Shown piece after piece: positions 42,719 to 53,377 of a stretch of DNA of 64,000 bases. Below the pieces are notes generated by a model. The model saw only the letters and a program-made list of their open reading frames with translations. It did no database searches and was not told where the DNA came from. Within the stretch, counting starts at the first letter, position 1. Each line of letters opens with the position of its first letter. The stretch spans positions 1,550,001-1,614,000 of the forward strand of contig NZ_CP076133.1 in assembly GCF_018736045.1 (NCBI RefSeq). Reading direction: 5' to 3'. The position numbers and the translations under genes are program-made. This DNA is from Flammeovirga yaeyamensis. GTDB lineage: Bacteria > Bacteroidota > Bacteroidia > Cytophagales > Flammeovirgaceae.

Positions 42719-43786
42719 TGATTGCTCTAATATCCTTTTCAAATTCAAAAAGTTCTTTAGCGTAGTTTTTTTAAATACTCTTTTCAAAACTAACGCAATG
42801 AATATACTATTAAAAAAGTTTTTAGGCGTTATGTAAACTTCAATAGTTACTTTTGTCCTATTGTCGTTGATAGTTTTAAATAAATAGAAGTTTTGTACCG
42901 CTTTTACTGGTCCAACTGCTTCTGTAGATTCTCCATACACATTAATCCCTGCAGGAGCATCTTTTGTGATTGTCACAAAATTGAGATGCTTGCCATTGAT
43001 AATACACACATGTTCTGAACCTTCACGAGTGACCTCATTTTCATTAAATTCATAAGCATCTACTCCTATCGACCATTCATGACGGTATTTGTAATTGGTC
43101 ACATATTCCATCACTTTTAGTTTTGGGACATCAAATTCTAAATCGATAGTAAATGTTGGCGACCCCTTAGGCTGAACTTTATGGGCAAATGAATAAGGTT
43201 TGAGTTGTAATTCTTCCTTATTGATAGTTGAATATACATATTTCAATTCCTCTCCATCATGAATATCACTTCCTGATTCAAACTGAAATAATTTACTCTT
43301 ATAATTATCGGCCAATCCAACATCCTCCTGAATATTTGATGTAAACAACACATAATTATTGCTATCTACTGAATTTTTTAAAAGTCTGTGTAGCTGTATT
43401 ACTTCCGTTCCAAATGGCTTTCTTTTTCCTTGTAAATTGATAAACTGAATATCGCCACAATGCACTATTATTTTCAGTTCCAAGTTTGGAGCAGTAAGGC
43501 AAGCGTTACATGGACAAATTCTATTATTTTTAAGAAGTTCCAAGTGAGAATAAAATGCAGTGTACATATGTTCCACTTGTGCCATTATTTTTTCTAATGT
43601 AGGCACTTCTTCCTTATAAAAAAACAAAGCATCTCCTTCTACTTCAGCTAACTCTAAATCGAGTATATTCGACTGAATAAGAATAGTGAGTAATTCTTGA
43701 ATAACATGCTGACTATGTTCTGCCTCTGTACTTTGAATGAATTCGGTGAAGCCAGAAATATCAGGAAGAAAGAGAAAAGATTTCAT
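42716..43786 (-). CDS. DUF2652 cyclase-like protein fused to an SRPBCC domain
   Basis: 356 residues. Residues 1-190 follow the DUF2652 pattern, a class III nucleotidyl-cyclase-like fold: FLFLPDISGFTEFI at 4-17 (first metal aspartate D9), VEGDALFFY near 46-54 and a CPCNAC cysteine cluster near 90-95. Residues 205-350 are an SRPBCC-like domain (FTIDLEFDVPKLKVMEYVTNYKYRHEWSIGV, then strand-rich TKVTIEVYITPKNFF). Whether it makes a cyclic nucleotide is open, since key catalytic residues downstream of D9 are not obvious. It lies 3 bases downstream of the small membrane protein gene and ends a three-gene operon with HAD. Confidence 0.78.
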   Translation of the reverse strand: MKSFLFLPDISGFTEFIQSTEAEHSQHVIQELLTILIQSNILDLELAEVEGDALFFYKEEVPTLEKIMAQVEHMYTAFYSHLELLKNNRICPCNACLTAPNLELKIIVHCGDIQFINLQGKRKPFGTEVIQLHRLLKNSVDSNNYVLFTSNIQEDVGLADNYKSKLFQFESGSDIHDGEELKYVYSTINKEELQLKPYSFAHKVQPKGSPTFTIDLEFDVPKLKVMEYVTNYKYRHEWSIGVDAYEFNENEVTREGSEHVCIINGKHLNFVTITKDAPAGINVYGESTEAVGPVKAVQNFYLFKTINDNRTKVTIEVYITPKNFFNSIFIALVLKRVFKKTTLKNFLNLKRILEQS

Positions 43787-43789
43787 TAA

Positions 43790-44026
43790 TTATTTGTTGG
43801 TGTTTTTTGGGTCTTTGTATTCGTAAATTGACTTTTTAGGTTGACCAAAATATCGCTGATAGACATTCATTAAAAATCTTACTGGCCAAGTGATTACTCT
43901 TATGACATAATAAAAAGAACTGCTCACAAACATACAGGCCATGAAAAATAACATGAAAAATGTTTCAAAAGCTGCTACAAATAAAAGCAGAAATTTCTTT
44001 ATTATGGAAGTGAAAAATGACTTCAT
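43790..44026 (-). CDS. Small membrane protein of unknown function
   Basis: 78 residues with one long hydrophobic stretch (about 8-45, LLLFVAAFETFFMLFFMACMFVSSSFYYVIRVI), which may form one or two helices, and a basic C-terminus (GQPKKSIYEYKDPKNTNK). It lies 3 bases from each neighbour, the HAD hydrolase gene and the DUF2652-SRPBCC gene, which argues that it is real and part of their pathway. It could anchor the cyclase-like protein at the membrane. No family recognised. Confidence 0.6.
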   Translation of the reverse strand: MKSFFTSIIKKFLLLFVAAFETFFMLFFMACMFVSSSFYYVIRVITWPVRFLMNVYQRYFGQPKKSIYEYKDPKNTNK

Positions 44027-44029
44027 AGT

Positions 44030-44719
44030 CTAAAGAATATTTTTGATATCAGCAATGTTGTTTAGGACCTTAAACTGATTTGAAGTTTCAATTTCGTGAT
44101 CAATCATTTCGTGTGCCCAAGTAGTATGGAAAGGAACATGATATGCATTTCCTCCTAATTCTAACACAGGGACAATATCAGATTTTAAAGAGTTGCCGAT
44201 CATTAAAAATTCAGACGGTTCTACATCTAAATGTTTAATTAACTTACTATACTCTTCGGGTGTTTTTTCTGATACAATCTCAATATGGTGAAAATATTTT
44301 TCTAAATTCGATTTTTTTACCTTACTCTCTTGTTCCAAAAGATCACCTTTAGTAGCCACTACCAATCGGTATTTTCCTTTTAGGTATTCTAAAGTCTCTA
44401 TCACACCATCAAGTAATTCGATAGGATTCTTAAGCATTTTTTTTCCTAATTCGATGATTTGCAAAATCTCATCAGAAGTTACTTTTCCATTGGTAAACGT
44501 CACCGCACCTTCGATCATAGAAAGAGATAGTCCTCTTGTTCCATAGCCATAAAGTGATATGTTATGAATCACTAAATCAAAAAGTTGTTTCTTTAATTCT
44601 TCTTCAGGAAGATATTTTGATAACACTTTAAAATAATTTTCTTCGAACTCTCTAAAGAAAGGCTCGTTAATCCATAAGGTATCATCGGCATCAAAAGCGA
44701 TTACTTTAATATTTTGCAT
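44030..44719 (-). CDS. HAD family hydrolase
   Basis: 229 residues, HAD subfamily IA. Motif I is IAFDADDTLW with nucleophile D10 and acid/base D12. Motif II is a threonine in VVATKGD near 119-125; motif III lysine in VSEKTPEEYSKLIKHL; motif IV in FLMIGNSLKSDIVPVLELGG. The cap domain lies between motifs I and II. Such enzymes dephosphorylate small phosphometabolites; the substrate is unknown. First gene of the operon with the small membrane protein and the DUF2652 protein. Confidence 0.88.
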   Translation of the reverse strand: MQNIKVIAFDADDTLWINEPFFREFEENYFKVLSKYLPEEELKKQLFDLVIHNISLYGYGTRGLSLSMIEGAVTFTNGKVTSDEILQIIELGKKMLKNPIELLDGVIETLEYLKGKYRLVVATKGDLLEQESKVKKSNLEKYFHHIEIVSEKTPEEYSKLIKHLDVEPSEFLMIGNSLKSDIVPVLELGGNAYHVPFHTTWAHEMIDHEIETSNQFKVLNNIADIKNIL

Positions 44720-44803
44720 TTTACTTGTTATGTGATAAGATCATCAAAATTAAGCATTATGCTACAATTTTAAATTATATGACTATCGAATAATATTGAA
44801 TAT

Positions 44804-45034
44804 TTATCTTGGAATAACATCAATGAATGTTCTTTTTACATCAAGCCAATATTGCTCATCTGTTTTTAGATTTGTGCTTTTTTCAAAATCAAGAAGCACT
44901 TTGTGAAAACTTTCTACCCAAAAAGGAGTTTCATCCTCCCTATCAATTATTGAAGATAATACTTGAAATAGGTTTTCTTTATTCTCTGATTGAATACTTT
45001 CAAAAAGATCTTTCTGTATATTGTTTGTTACCAT
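44804..45034 (-). CDS. Small soluble protein of unknown function
   Basis: 76 residues, acidic and helical (NNIQKDLFESIQSENKENLF, FHKVLLDFEKSTNLKTDEQYWLDV), no cysteines and no membrane segment. The opposite strand has a longer-looking frame (44827-45066) that is Phe/Leu-rich with odd composition, so the minus-strand frame is preferred. It lies 84 bases upstream of the HAD gene on the same strand. I do not recognise a family, and being short it is uncertain. Confidence 0.45.
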   Translation of the reverse strand: MVTNNIQKDLFESIQSENKENLFQVLSSIIDREDETPFWVESFHKVLLDFEKSTNLKTDEQYWLDVKRTFIDVIPR

Positions 45035-45197
45035 ACGTATTATTTATTTCGCACGATTATAATTAGTAGTAGAGATAAATGCGAATATAAGAGGGGTAAA
45101 ATTATTTTCGTATAGATTATTCCACATTACTTTTCACAAATGCCCGTAATATGCTGATAAATAATTAAAAATTGTAACTAACAACTTTCCTTTTGAA

Positions 45198-47312
45198 ATG
45201 AAATTTAGATTTTTATCACTATTCATTGGCTTATATATTACACTTTTATCTATAGAAGTGTTAGCACAAACAAATATTACCGTGTATCCAAATACACAGC
45301 GCTTTATAGGTGATGTATCTACTTTTGATCGATCGAAGTATTTACAAGCACATATTTGGTTTGGTAATGAACCTAATGATGTTGACTTCAAATCATTCAA
45401 ATCAACTTACAATATTGATGAAAACTATATCGGTTCAAGAAGATTTTGGAGTCCATTAGGATTAGTCAAAAATGGAGTAATTCCTAATATTAGAAATAAT
45501 TATTCTGGAGTAAGAAGCGTAAATAATCACGTTGATACTGGTAGATCTGGAAGTTTAATGTACGATGAAAATGTAGATTATTCTACTGTAGACATTACTG
45601 ATTTTTCAATTGAAGTAGCTGAATTTGTAGCAAAAAATTATCGAGATGAATGGAATCCGGTTCCTAAGTATATTGAACCTTTTAACGAACCCATGATTCA
45701 TGCTGCAGATCATTATCCAGGAAGTTATAATTCTGCAAAAACAGATGAAATTGTGACTAAGATTTGTCAATTTCATCAACACTTAGGAAAGGCAGTACGT
45801 GATATTCCAGAATTAGAAAATATGAAAGTGATAGGTTATGCATCAGCATGGCCAGAATTCGAAAATGGTGATTTCTCTTTGTGGAATTCTAGATATAAAA
45901 AGTTTATTGATATTGCCGGTGAAGATATTGATTTATTCTCTATCCATTTATACGATGGTGTAGGGCTAAATAATACAGGAGGTAGAAGATCAGGATCTAA
46001 TTCGGAAGCAATTTTAGACCTAATTGAGGCTTACAGCTTCTTAAAGTTTGGAAAGGTAAAACCTATAGCAATTACTGAATACGGTAGATTAGTTGCTGAT
46101 CAAGAAGGTTGGACTTGGAATAATGGACAATCGAATTATCATCCCATTGAAAATTCTCAAGCTGTAAGATCTCAAATTCATATGGCCATGAGTTTTATGG
46201 AAAGAGGTGAACAAATTGAAATGGCCATCCCTTTCTCTACTCAAAAAATCAATCCTAAAGAAAAGTATTCTAAAGCTGCATTATGGACATTGAATGATGA
46301 TCAAGAGTGGGAATTGACATCGAGAAAATACTTCTTTGAAGTATGGAAAGATGTGAAAGGAGAAAGAGTAAAAATCGAAAATGACAACGTTGATGTTCAG
46401 TCAATGGCTTTTGTGGATGACAATAAAATGTATGTTATTTTGAATAATCTAAACGATGAAACTCAAAACATCAACTTAAAATTGAATGATAACATTGGGA
46501 TTGATAAAATTGACATCAAACAGTTAAAAGTATATGTTGATCAATTACCAGAACTTTCAAATCAAACTTTAAATGAAATTCCAGAAAGTTTACCTATTCA
46601 ATATGGTGAAACTATTGTTGTGACTTACCATTTTACTGATGTTGTTGATTTATCAAATACTTTATTTGAAAAGAAATACTATGCTTCAACTTACTTGAAA
46701 CCTATCATATCAAATACAGAACAACAGTTTACCATCAAAAATGTAACGAAAGAGGCCGGGAATGGTAAACTTAGAATTGGTGTAGGTAGAGATATTGGTA
46801 AAAGTTTATTGCCAACAATTAAAGTAAATGGTCAACAAGTCATCATTGATGGCGATATAATTAAAGGTTATGACCAAGCGAATCGTAGTAGATTCTTTGG
46901 TATCCTCGAAATTCCTTTTGATCAAGTTTTGTTGAAATCAGGATCGAATCAAATAAGTGTGATGTTTAACGATCAGGGAGGTCATATATCTTCAGTAGCG
47001 ATGATTGTAAATACTTCTACTAAAGCTGCAGATATTGTTGAGGATGAAGATGATATTACTTCTATAGAATATCATGGATCTGAGAATATTAAGGTTTTCC
47101 CTAACCCAGCCCAAAAGGAGATTAATTTAGTATTTAATACTCCCGGTGTGGCTCAAATTAGGTTATTAGATTTACAAGGAAAACTTATAATGGAATATAT
47201 ATCAGACCTTCAACATCAAGTAATTCCTACAGATGATTTACAAAAGGGATTATATATTCTAAAAGTGAATCAAGCAGATTTTATTGAAACACATAAGATA
47301 CTAGTAAAATAA
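45198..47312 (+). CDS. GH86 family beta-agarase/porphyranase, T9SS-secreted
   Basis: 704 residues. Signal peptide ending EVLAQ (about 24). The (beta/alpha)8 domain (about 35-400) has SRRFWSPLG, the acid/base E164 in YIEPFNEPM and the nucleophile E294 in ITEYGRL; E164 and E294 are 130 residues apart, matching the distance I recall in GH86 porphyranases. Two beta domains follow (about 400-620), and the last 75 residues (IKVFPNPAQKEINLVF ... GLYILKVNQ) are a type A T9SS sorting domain. It should be exported and attached to the surface or released, and cleave agar- or porphyran-type galactans. Closely related GH86 enzymes cleave either, so the exact substrate is unknown. It stands alone, without SusC/D neighbours. 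Confidence 0.88.
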   Translation: MKFRFLSLFIGLYITLLSIEVLAQTNITVYPNTQRFIGDVSTFDRSKYLQAHIWFGNEPNDVDFKSFKSTYNIDENYIGSRRFWSPLGLVKNGVIPNIRNNYSGVRSVNNHVDTGRSGSLMYDENVDYSTVDITDFSIEVAEFVAKNYRDEWNPVPKYIEPFNEPMIHAADHYPGSYNSAKTDEIVTKICQFHQHLGKAVRDIPELENMKVIGYASAWPEFENGDFSLWNSRYKKFIDIAGEDIDLFSIHLYDGVGLNNTGGRRSGSNSEAILDLIEAYSFLKFGKVKPIAITEYGRLVADQEGWTWNNGQSNYHPIENSQAVRSQIHMAMSFMERGEQIEMAIPFSTQKINPKEKYSKAALWTLNDDQEWELTSRKYFFEVWKDVKGERVKIENDNVDVQSMAFVDDNKMYVILNNLNDETQNINLKLNDNIGIDKIDIKQLKVYVDQLPELSNQTLNEIPESLPIQYGETIVVTYHFTDVVDLSNTLFEKKYYASTYLKPIISNTEQQFTIKNVTKEAGNGKLRIGVGRDIGKSLLPTIKVNGQQVIIDGDIIKGYDQANRSRFFGILEIPFDQVLLKSGSNQISVMFNDQGGHISSVAMIVNTSTKAADIVEDEDDITSIEYHGSENIKVFPNPAQKEINLVFNTPGVAQIRLLDLQGKLIMEYISDLQHQVIPTDDLQKGLYILKVNQADFIETHKILVK

Positions 47313-47315
47313 AAT

Positions 47316-47355
47316 AAAAGCGTATGGCAATTGTAATAAAGTCATACGCTTTTTT
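47316..47355 (+). terminator. Terminator of the GH86 gene
   Basis: An 11-bp stem (AAAAGCGTATG at 47316-47326 pairs with 47343-47353) with a 16-base loop and a T run, 4 bases after the stop. Confidence 0.85.
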
Positions 47356-47443
47356 GTCATTTAACTCACTAAAATTTAGATCATATAATAAATAATTATA
47401 GTTTCATAAATAATATCAATTTTACTTACACCTCTATTCTATC

Positions 47444-47451
47444 TACTTTTG
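47444..47451 (+). promoter_or_regulatory. Putative -7 promoter element of katG
   Basis: TACTTTTG exactly matches TAnnTTTG; TTAC about 19 bases upstream could be a weak -33 element. A leader of about 75 bases to the ATG at 47534 is implied. Confidence 0.45.
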
Positions 47452-47518
47452 TATTACGGTTTAGCTAGTCAATCATATCAAAAACCATCGAAATATCAGT
47501 CAGCTAAATCATAATTAA

Positions 47519-49834
<2,316 letters not shown>

Positions 49835-49855
49835 TTTTCTAACATAAACTAAATT

Positions 49856-49886
49856 AAAGGAATACAGAAATGTATTCCTTTTTTTA
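49856..49886 (+). terminator. Terminator of katG
   Basis: A 10-bp stem (AAAGGAATAC at 49856-49865 pairs with 49872-49881) with a 6-base loop and a T run. Confidence 0.87.
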
Positions 49887-49892
49887 TGTACA

Positions 49893-49909
49893 TTTAAACA
49901 TTGTTTAAA
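49893..49909. repeat. 17-bp palindrome upstream of the 49940 gene
   Basis: TTTAAAC-ATT-GTTTAAA is a perfect inverted repeat 31 bases before the ATG at 49940. It is in the position of an operator overlapping a promoter. Confidence 0.4.
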
Positions 49910-49939
49910 CTAATACTCTTCATTAACTAACCATTTTTT

Positions 49940-50686
49940 ATGTTTAAGAAACTAATTATTATCTACTCTATTTTAATGGCACTATTGACATTGTTCTTTG
50001 AAGGACAGACAGTTATTGATCTAATTGGACACATTAAAACAAACATTCATTACTTTGTTTATTTATGTTTTTTCTCTACTAATGCACTGTTGGCTTTAAT
50101 ATATTTGATAAAATCAAAAAAACTTGAACTCAATATCTTCTTTAAAATTCATATTATTGTTCATAGTGTGTTTTTTGTGGGAAGTTTGGTAGTGGGTATT
50201 ATTACAAAAAAATATTACTTCCTTACAGACGACCTTAAATTTCTTTTCTTATTTAGTAATGCAGGTTTATTCACTATCCTAGGAAATGCTTATTTTATTA
50301 AACACTCTACTCAACTTCCTGAAGAACAGAAATACACCTCACGTTTTAAAAGTATCACTTTAAGATTTTTTGAAATCGCATTTATTTCAAACATTGTATG
50401 GTTAGTATTTTTTGATATGAGTTTTAATATTGATTTCAAAAGTCCAAATGAATTTGCGATCTATCTCTTGGGCATCCTATTTGTCTATTTTGTCTATGTA
50501 GAATCTGTTTTCCAACAGAGTATTAGTATGATTTATTTAAATTCATATATCAAAAGTGACCAAAGAGGGATCTTAAAAGTGATAAAAAGAAATCTATTTA
50601 AAATGTTTGTCCCATATTGGTTACTAAAATTCTTAGGTATAAAAATGGACGATTCTCCATATAAAGATATTTCTCTCAAAAATTAA
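49940..50686 (+). CDS. Hypothetical polytopic membrane protein
   Basis: 248 residues with six predicted helices (about 4-24, 34-56, 68-90, 96-116, 140-160, 168-190) and a lysine-rich C-terminus (KVIKRNLFKMFVPYWLLKFLGIKMDDSPY). No motif I recognise. It is separated by 28 bases from the paralogous outer-membrane genes downstream and shares their strand, so the three might be one operon. Inner membrane. Confidence 0.6.
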   Translation: MFKKLIIIYSILMALLTLFFEGQTVIDLIGHIKTNIHYFVYLCFFSTNALLALIYLIKSKKLELNIFFKIHIIVHSVFFVGSLVVGIITKKYYFLTDDLKFLFLFSNAGLFTILGNAYFIKHSTQLPEEQKYTSRFKSITLRFFEIAFISNIVWLVFFDMSFNIDFKSPNEFAIYLLGILFVYFVYVESVFQQSISMIYLNSYIKSDQRGILKVIKRNLFKMFVPYWLLKFLGIKMDDSPYKDISLKN

Positions 50687-50714
50687 TTCTACTATAATTT
50701 TCGCAAAAAATATC

Positions 50715-51554
50715 ATGCTACATTTTTTTAAACTTCAGACACTTCTCCTTCTTTGTTTTACATTTTATTGTCAAGCACAAGACATCATTACATTTAAAAA
50801 TGGTGATGAGATAGATATATCCATACAAAAAACAAATAAAAGATTTGTTATAGGAATATCTGAAAATCAAAAGGTGAAATATCCTTTGAGTAATATTTAT
50901 TTGATTCAATATCAAGATAGTACAACTGATATTGTAGGCTACAATAAAAACATGAGGCAAATTAGCTTGAAAAAGTTTGCAATTGGTATTGGAGCAGGAT
51001 TAATGAATCTTGATTATAAAACAAATTCGGAACATAATACTATGTCTTTTCATAGAAATTTATATGCTACTTTTTACACTAATTACTCAAAACACTGGTC
51101 GTTAGGCTACGAGTTAACTATGCTATTACAAGAAAATATTGGTTCTAACAGAGAAAGAAATGTTTATCAACAAACAAGTTTTAACCATGTTATAAAAACA
51201 AAGTATAGTTTGGGTAATTACGATCGGAGAATATATTTTGGGTTTGGTATTGGGATATTTAATCCTACGGTTGTACTGAATGGAATTCAGAAGTATGAAC
51301 CAGAATATCAATATATTGGTCCTGAAAACTTTGGCTACTCATTCACTAAGTTTGGCATATCACCCGAGGTGGGCATAAATTTCAATAATTTTCAAATTAG
51401 TTTAACTTATGTTTATCTTCCTAAACATTATATAGCAGTTGAAGACATTCCTAAGGAGTATAATTATGATTTAAATGGAAATAGAGAGATTACCTTAACA
51501 ATGTATGAGTTTAAGATAGCATATCATTTTCAGATTGGTAAAAAACTAAACTAA
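50715..51554 (+). CDS. Outer-membrane beta-barrel-like protein A
   Basis: 279 residues. Signal peptide ending YCQAQ. A short N-terminal domain (residues 22-75) begins DIITFKNGDEIDISIQKTNKRFVIGISENQKVKYPLSNIYLIQY, typical of small beta domains that precede Bacteroidota barrels. The rest alternates hydrophobic strands (FAIGIGAGLMNLDYKT, YATFYTNYSKHWSLGYELTMLL, IYFGFGIGIFNPTVVL, FQISLTYVYLPKH) and ends AYHFQIGKKL, suggesting a barrel of 8 or more strands. It has the same layout as the next gene, 7 bases downstream. Ligand unknown. Confidence 0.68.
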   Translation: MLHFFKLQTLLLLCFTFYCQAQDIITFKNGDEIDISIQKTNKRFVIGISENQKVKYPLSNIYLIQYQDSTTDIVGYNKNMRQISLKKFAIGIGAGLMNLDYKTNSEHNTMSFHRNLYATFYTNYSKHWSLGYELTMLLQENIGSNRERNVYQQTSFNHVIKTKYSLGNYDRRIYFGFGIGIFNPTVVLNGIQKYEPEYQYIGPENFGYSFTKFGISPEVGINFNNFQISLTYVYLPKHYIAVEDIPKEYNYDLNGNREITLTMYEFKIAYHFQIGKKLN

Positions 51555-51561
51555 CTTATTT

Positions 51562-52398
51562 ATGAACATGAAAACATCTATTCTTCTATCTATCATTACA
51601 TTATTATTCATAAGCCATCACAATTATGCACAAGACATCATTGTATTAAAGGATGGTAGAAAGCTTAAAGGAAAATCCTCTATCAATTCCGATTCAACTT
51701 ACTCAATCACAGTGGATAAATCGGGTAAATCGATAACTTTTAATTATAAGGAAAAGGACTTATACTATTTAAAACAAAAAGGCCAGAAACCTCAATTATT
51801 TGATGTTGAAAATCAAAAAGTAAAATCAAAACCACTATTAACTACAGGTATTGGTTTTTCATTTAATAATATAAACATTGATAACAAAATATCAGATTCA
51901 GGCGATTTTTACCTCACCTTCCATACCTACTATCATTTTTCTCCTCATTTTCAATTGGGATTTGAATTGAATAGTGAGTTTTTTAGAAGCACTTTGGTAA
52001 GAGGCCGTTATTTCTTTGGTAAAGACAGAAGGCTTCAACTGTTTACTTCCTTAGGTATTGGCTTTTACAGTTATAATAAGAACACTGAAAAGTTTTTAGA
52101 TATTTTCTACCACCTCAATGAGATCTCCAATAATTTTGGTATTTCTCCTGAAATTGGTGTAGATATAAAAAATTGGTTTCAAATTTCAATAGCATATGAT
52201 TATGTGAATATTAAGAACAGTAATTTATACCATCGTGATCTTAAAGTTGCTGGACGAGAATTGTATTACTCTACTAACAATTTATATGTAGATGAATCAG
52301 GAAATAAAGATAATAAATTACAGAAGATGACCAATTTAAAATTGAAATTCTTATTTAATATAGATTATGGGAGAAAATGGTATAAGAAAAAACAATGA
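51562..52398 (+). CDS. Outer-membrane beta-barrel-like protein B (paralogue of A)
   Basis: 278 residues. Signal peptide ending NYAQ and the same start, DIIVLKDGRKLKGKSSINSDSTYSITVDKSGKSITFNYKEKDLYYLK, as the upstream gene. The barrel part matches in pattern (TTGIGFSFNNINIDN, DFYLTFHTYYHFSPHFQLGFELNSEFF, LQLFTSLGIGFYSYNK, FQISIAYDYVNIKN). The two probably came from a tandem duplication, since sequence similarity is recognisable but low. ATG at 51562 or 51568. A 13-bp stem terminator follows. Confidence 0.7.
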   Translation: MNMKTSILLSIITLLFISHHNYAQDIIVLKDGRKLKGKSSINSDSTYSITVDKSGKSITFNYKEKDLYYLKQKGQKPQLFDVENQKVKSKPLLTTGIGFSFNNINIDNKISDSGDFYLTFHTYYHFSPHFQLGFELNSEFFRSTLVRGRYFFGKDRRLQLFTSLGIGFYSYNKNTEKFLDIFYHLNEISNNFGISPEIGVDIKNWFQISIAYDYVNIKNSNLYHRDLKVAGRELYYSTNNLYVDESGNKDNKLQKMTNLKLKFLFNIDYGRKWYKKKQ

Positions 52399-52429
52399 TT
52401 TAATTAATTAAATTACTTTTAAATAATAC

Positions 52430-52460
52430 AAAAGACCTACTTTTGATAAGTAGGTCTTTT
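52430..52460. terminator. Bidirectional terminator between convergent operons
   Basis: A 13-bp stem (AAAAGACCTACTT at 52430-52442 pairs with 52448-52460) with a 5-base loop, flanked by A and T runs. It ends the plus-strand barrel genes and the minus-strand SusD-associated operon. Confidence 0.87.
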
Positions 52461-52471
52461 ATATTATTATA

Positions 52472-53377
52472 TTAATCACAACTGATCCCTAATGATTCGA
52501 ATGAGAGATCGTTTTCTTTCTCTGAAGTAAAATACTCGTTTATATCATATACTTGATGATATGAACTTATATATTCATGTTCATTTTGATATATTGGTTC
52601 ACAAAAGCTATATTCTTTTGAAAAATGTTCGCTTTTACTTATTCCTTCGATATTATAAAATACTAAATACTCGTCATCATAAATAAAATAGTTTCCTTTC
52701 TCTTCATTAGATGATTTTCTTATCATTGATATTTCATTAGAAAAATTCTTTTCAACTATCAAATCAACGTTAGTTACATTAAACGAACCATTAGGTTGAA
52801 AGGTATACCATATATTTGTTTTTTTAATAATATGTTCATCAGAATATGAATGATTGGTTAGGTTTGTATTCTCATTAAATGACTTATAGCGATGATCTTT
52901 TTCCATAATGCTATTTCTAACCTCACTTTCATTGATATTAGACTGCTGGTTATAATTAGATTTAGTGACACAATCTACTTTATGTTCTGAGAAATAATCT
53001 AATTCCATTTCACCATTCACCCTATTTCTCTCCATTCTATACACAAGATCTAATTCAAAATAAAAGTAAGTTTGATCACCTTCAAATTCATAAGTTCCTT
53101 TACTTCTTATTTTAGTAACGATATCAGTAGTAGGTATACCCTGATTATAGACTTTAACATATGTAAGCTTTTCAGATTGGAAGGTATTATCTTCTAGCAA
53201 ATAATAAATAAGTAAAGTTCCTTTCTTATCACCATTTTCTGATACTTTTTCATCATAATATGTCATTGTATCAACAATATTCCCTTCAATCCACGATAAC
53301 TCATCTAGAAGATCTTTTTGGCATGAACTGACTAAAAGAATTCCTAATAATAGTATTGATTTAAATGTTTTATTCAT
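52472..53377 (-). CDS. Lipoprotein downstream of the SusD-like gene
   Basis: 301 residues. Lipobox LVSSC gives Cys19. The mature part is acidic and strand-rich (FYFELDLVYRMERNR, NGSFNVTNVDLIVEKNF, DDEYLVFYNIEG) without a recognisable domain. Its start overlaps the stop of the SusD-like gene by 8 bases, so the two are translationally coupled and likely act together at the outer membrane, perhaps as an accessory surface glycan-binding protein. That role is inferred only from position. Ends at the bidirectional terminator. Confidence 0.65.
   Translation of the reverse strand: MNKTFKSILLLGILLVSSCQKDLLDELSWIEGNIVDTMTYYDEKVSENGDKKGTLLIYYLLEDNTFQSEKLTYVKVYNQGIPTTDIVTKIRSKGTYEFEGDQTYFYFELDLVYRMERNRVNGEMELDYFSEHKVDCVTKSNYNQQSNINESEVRNSIMEKDHRYKSFNENTNLTNHSYSDEHIIKKTNIWYTFQPNGSFNVTNVDLIVEKNFSNEISMIRKSSNEEKGNYFIYDDEYLVFYNIEGISKSEHFSKEYSFCEPIYQNEHEYISSYHQVYDINEYFTSEKENDLSFESLGISCD

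Noticed and set aside
44827-45066. Plus-strand frame opposite the small 44804 gene
   Set aside because: Phe/Leu-biased, no plausible start signals; the minus-strand frame has normal composition.
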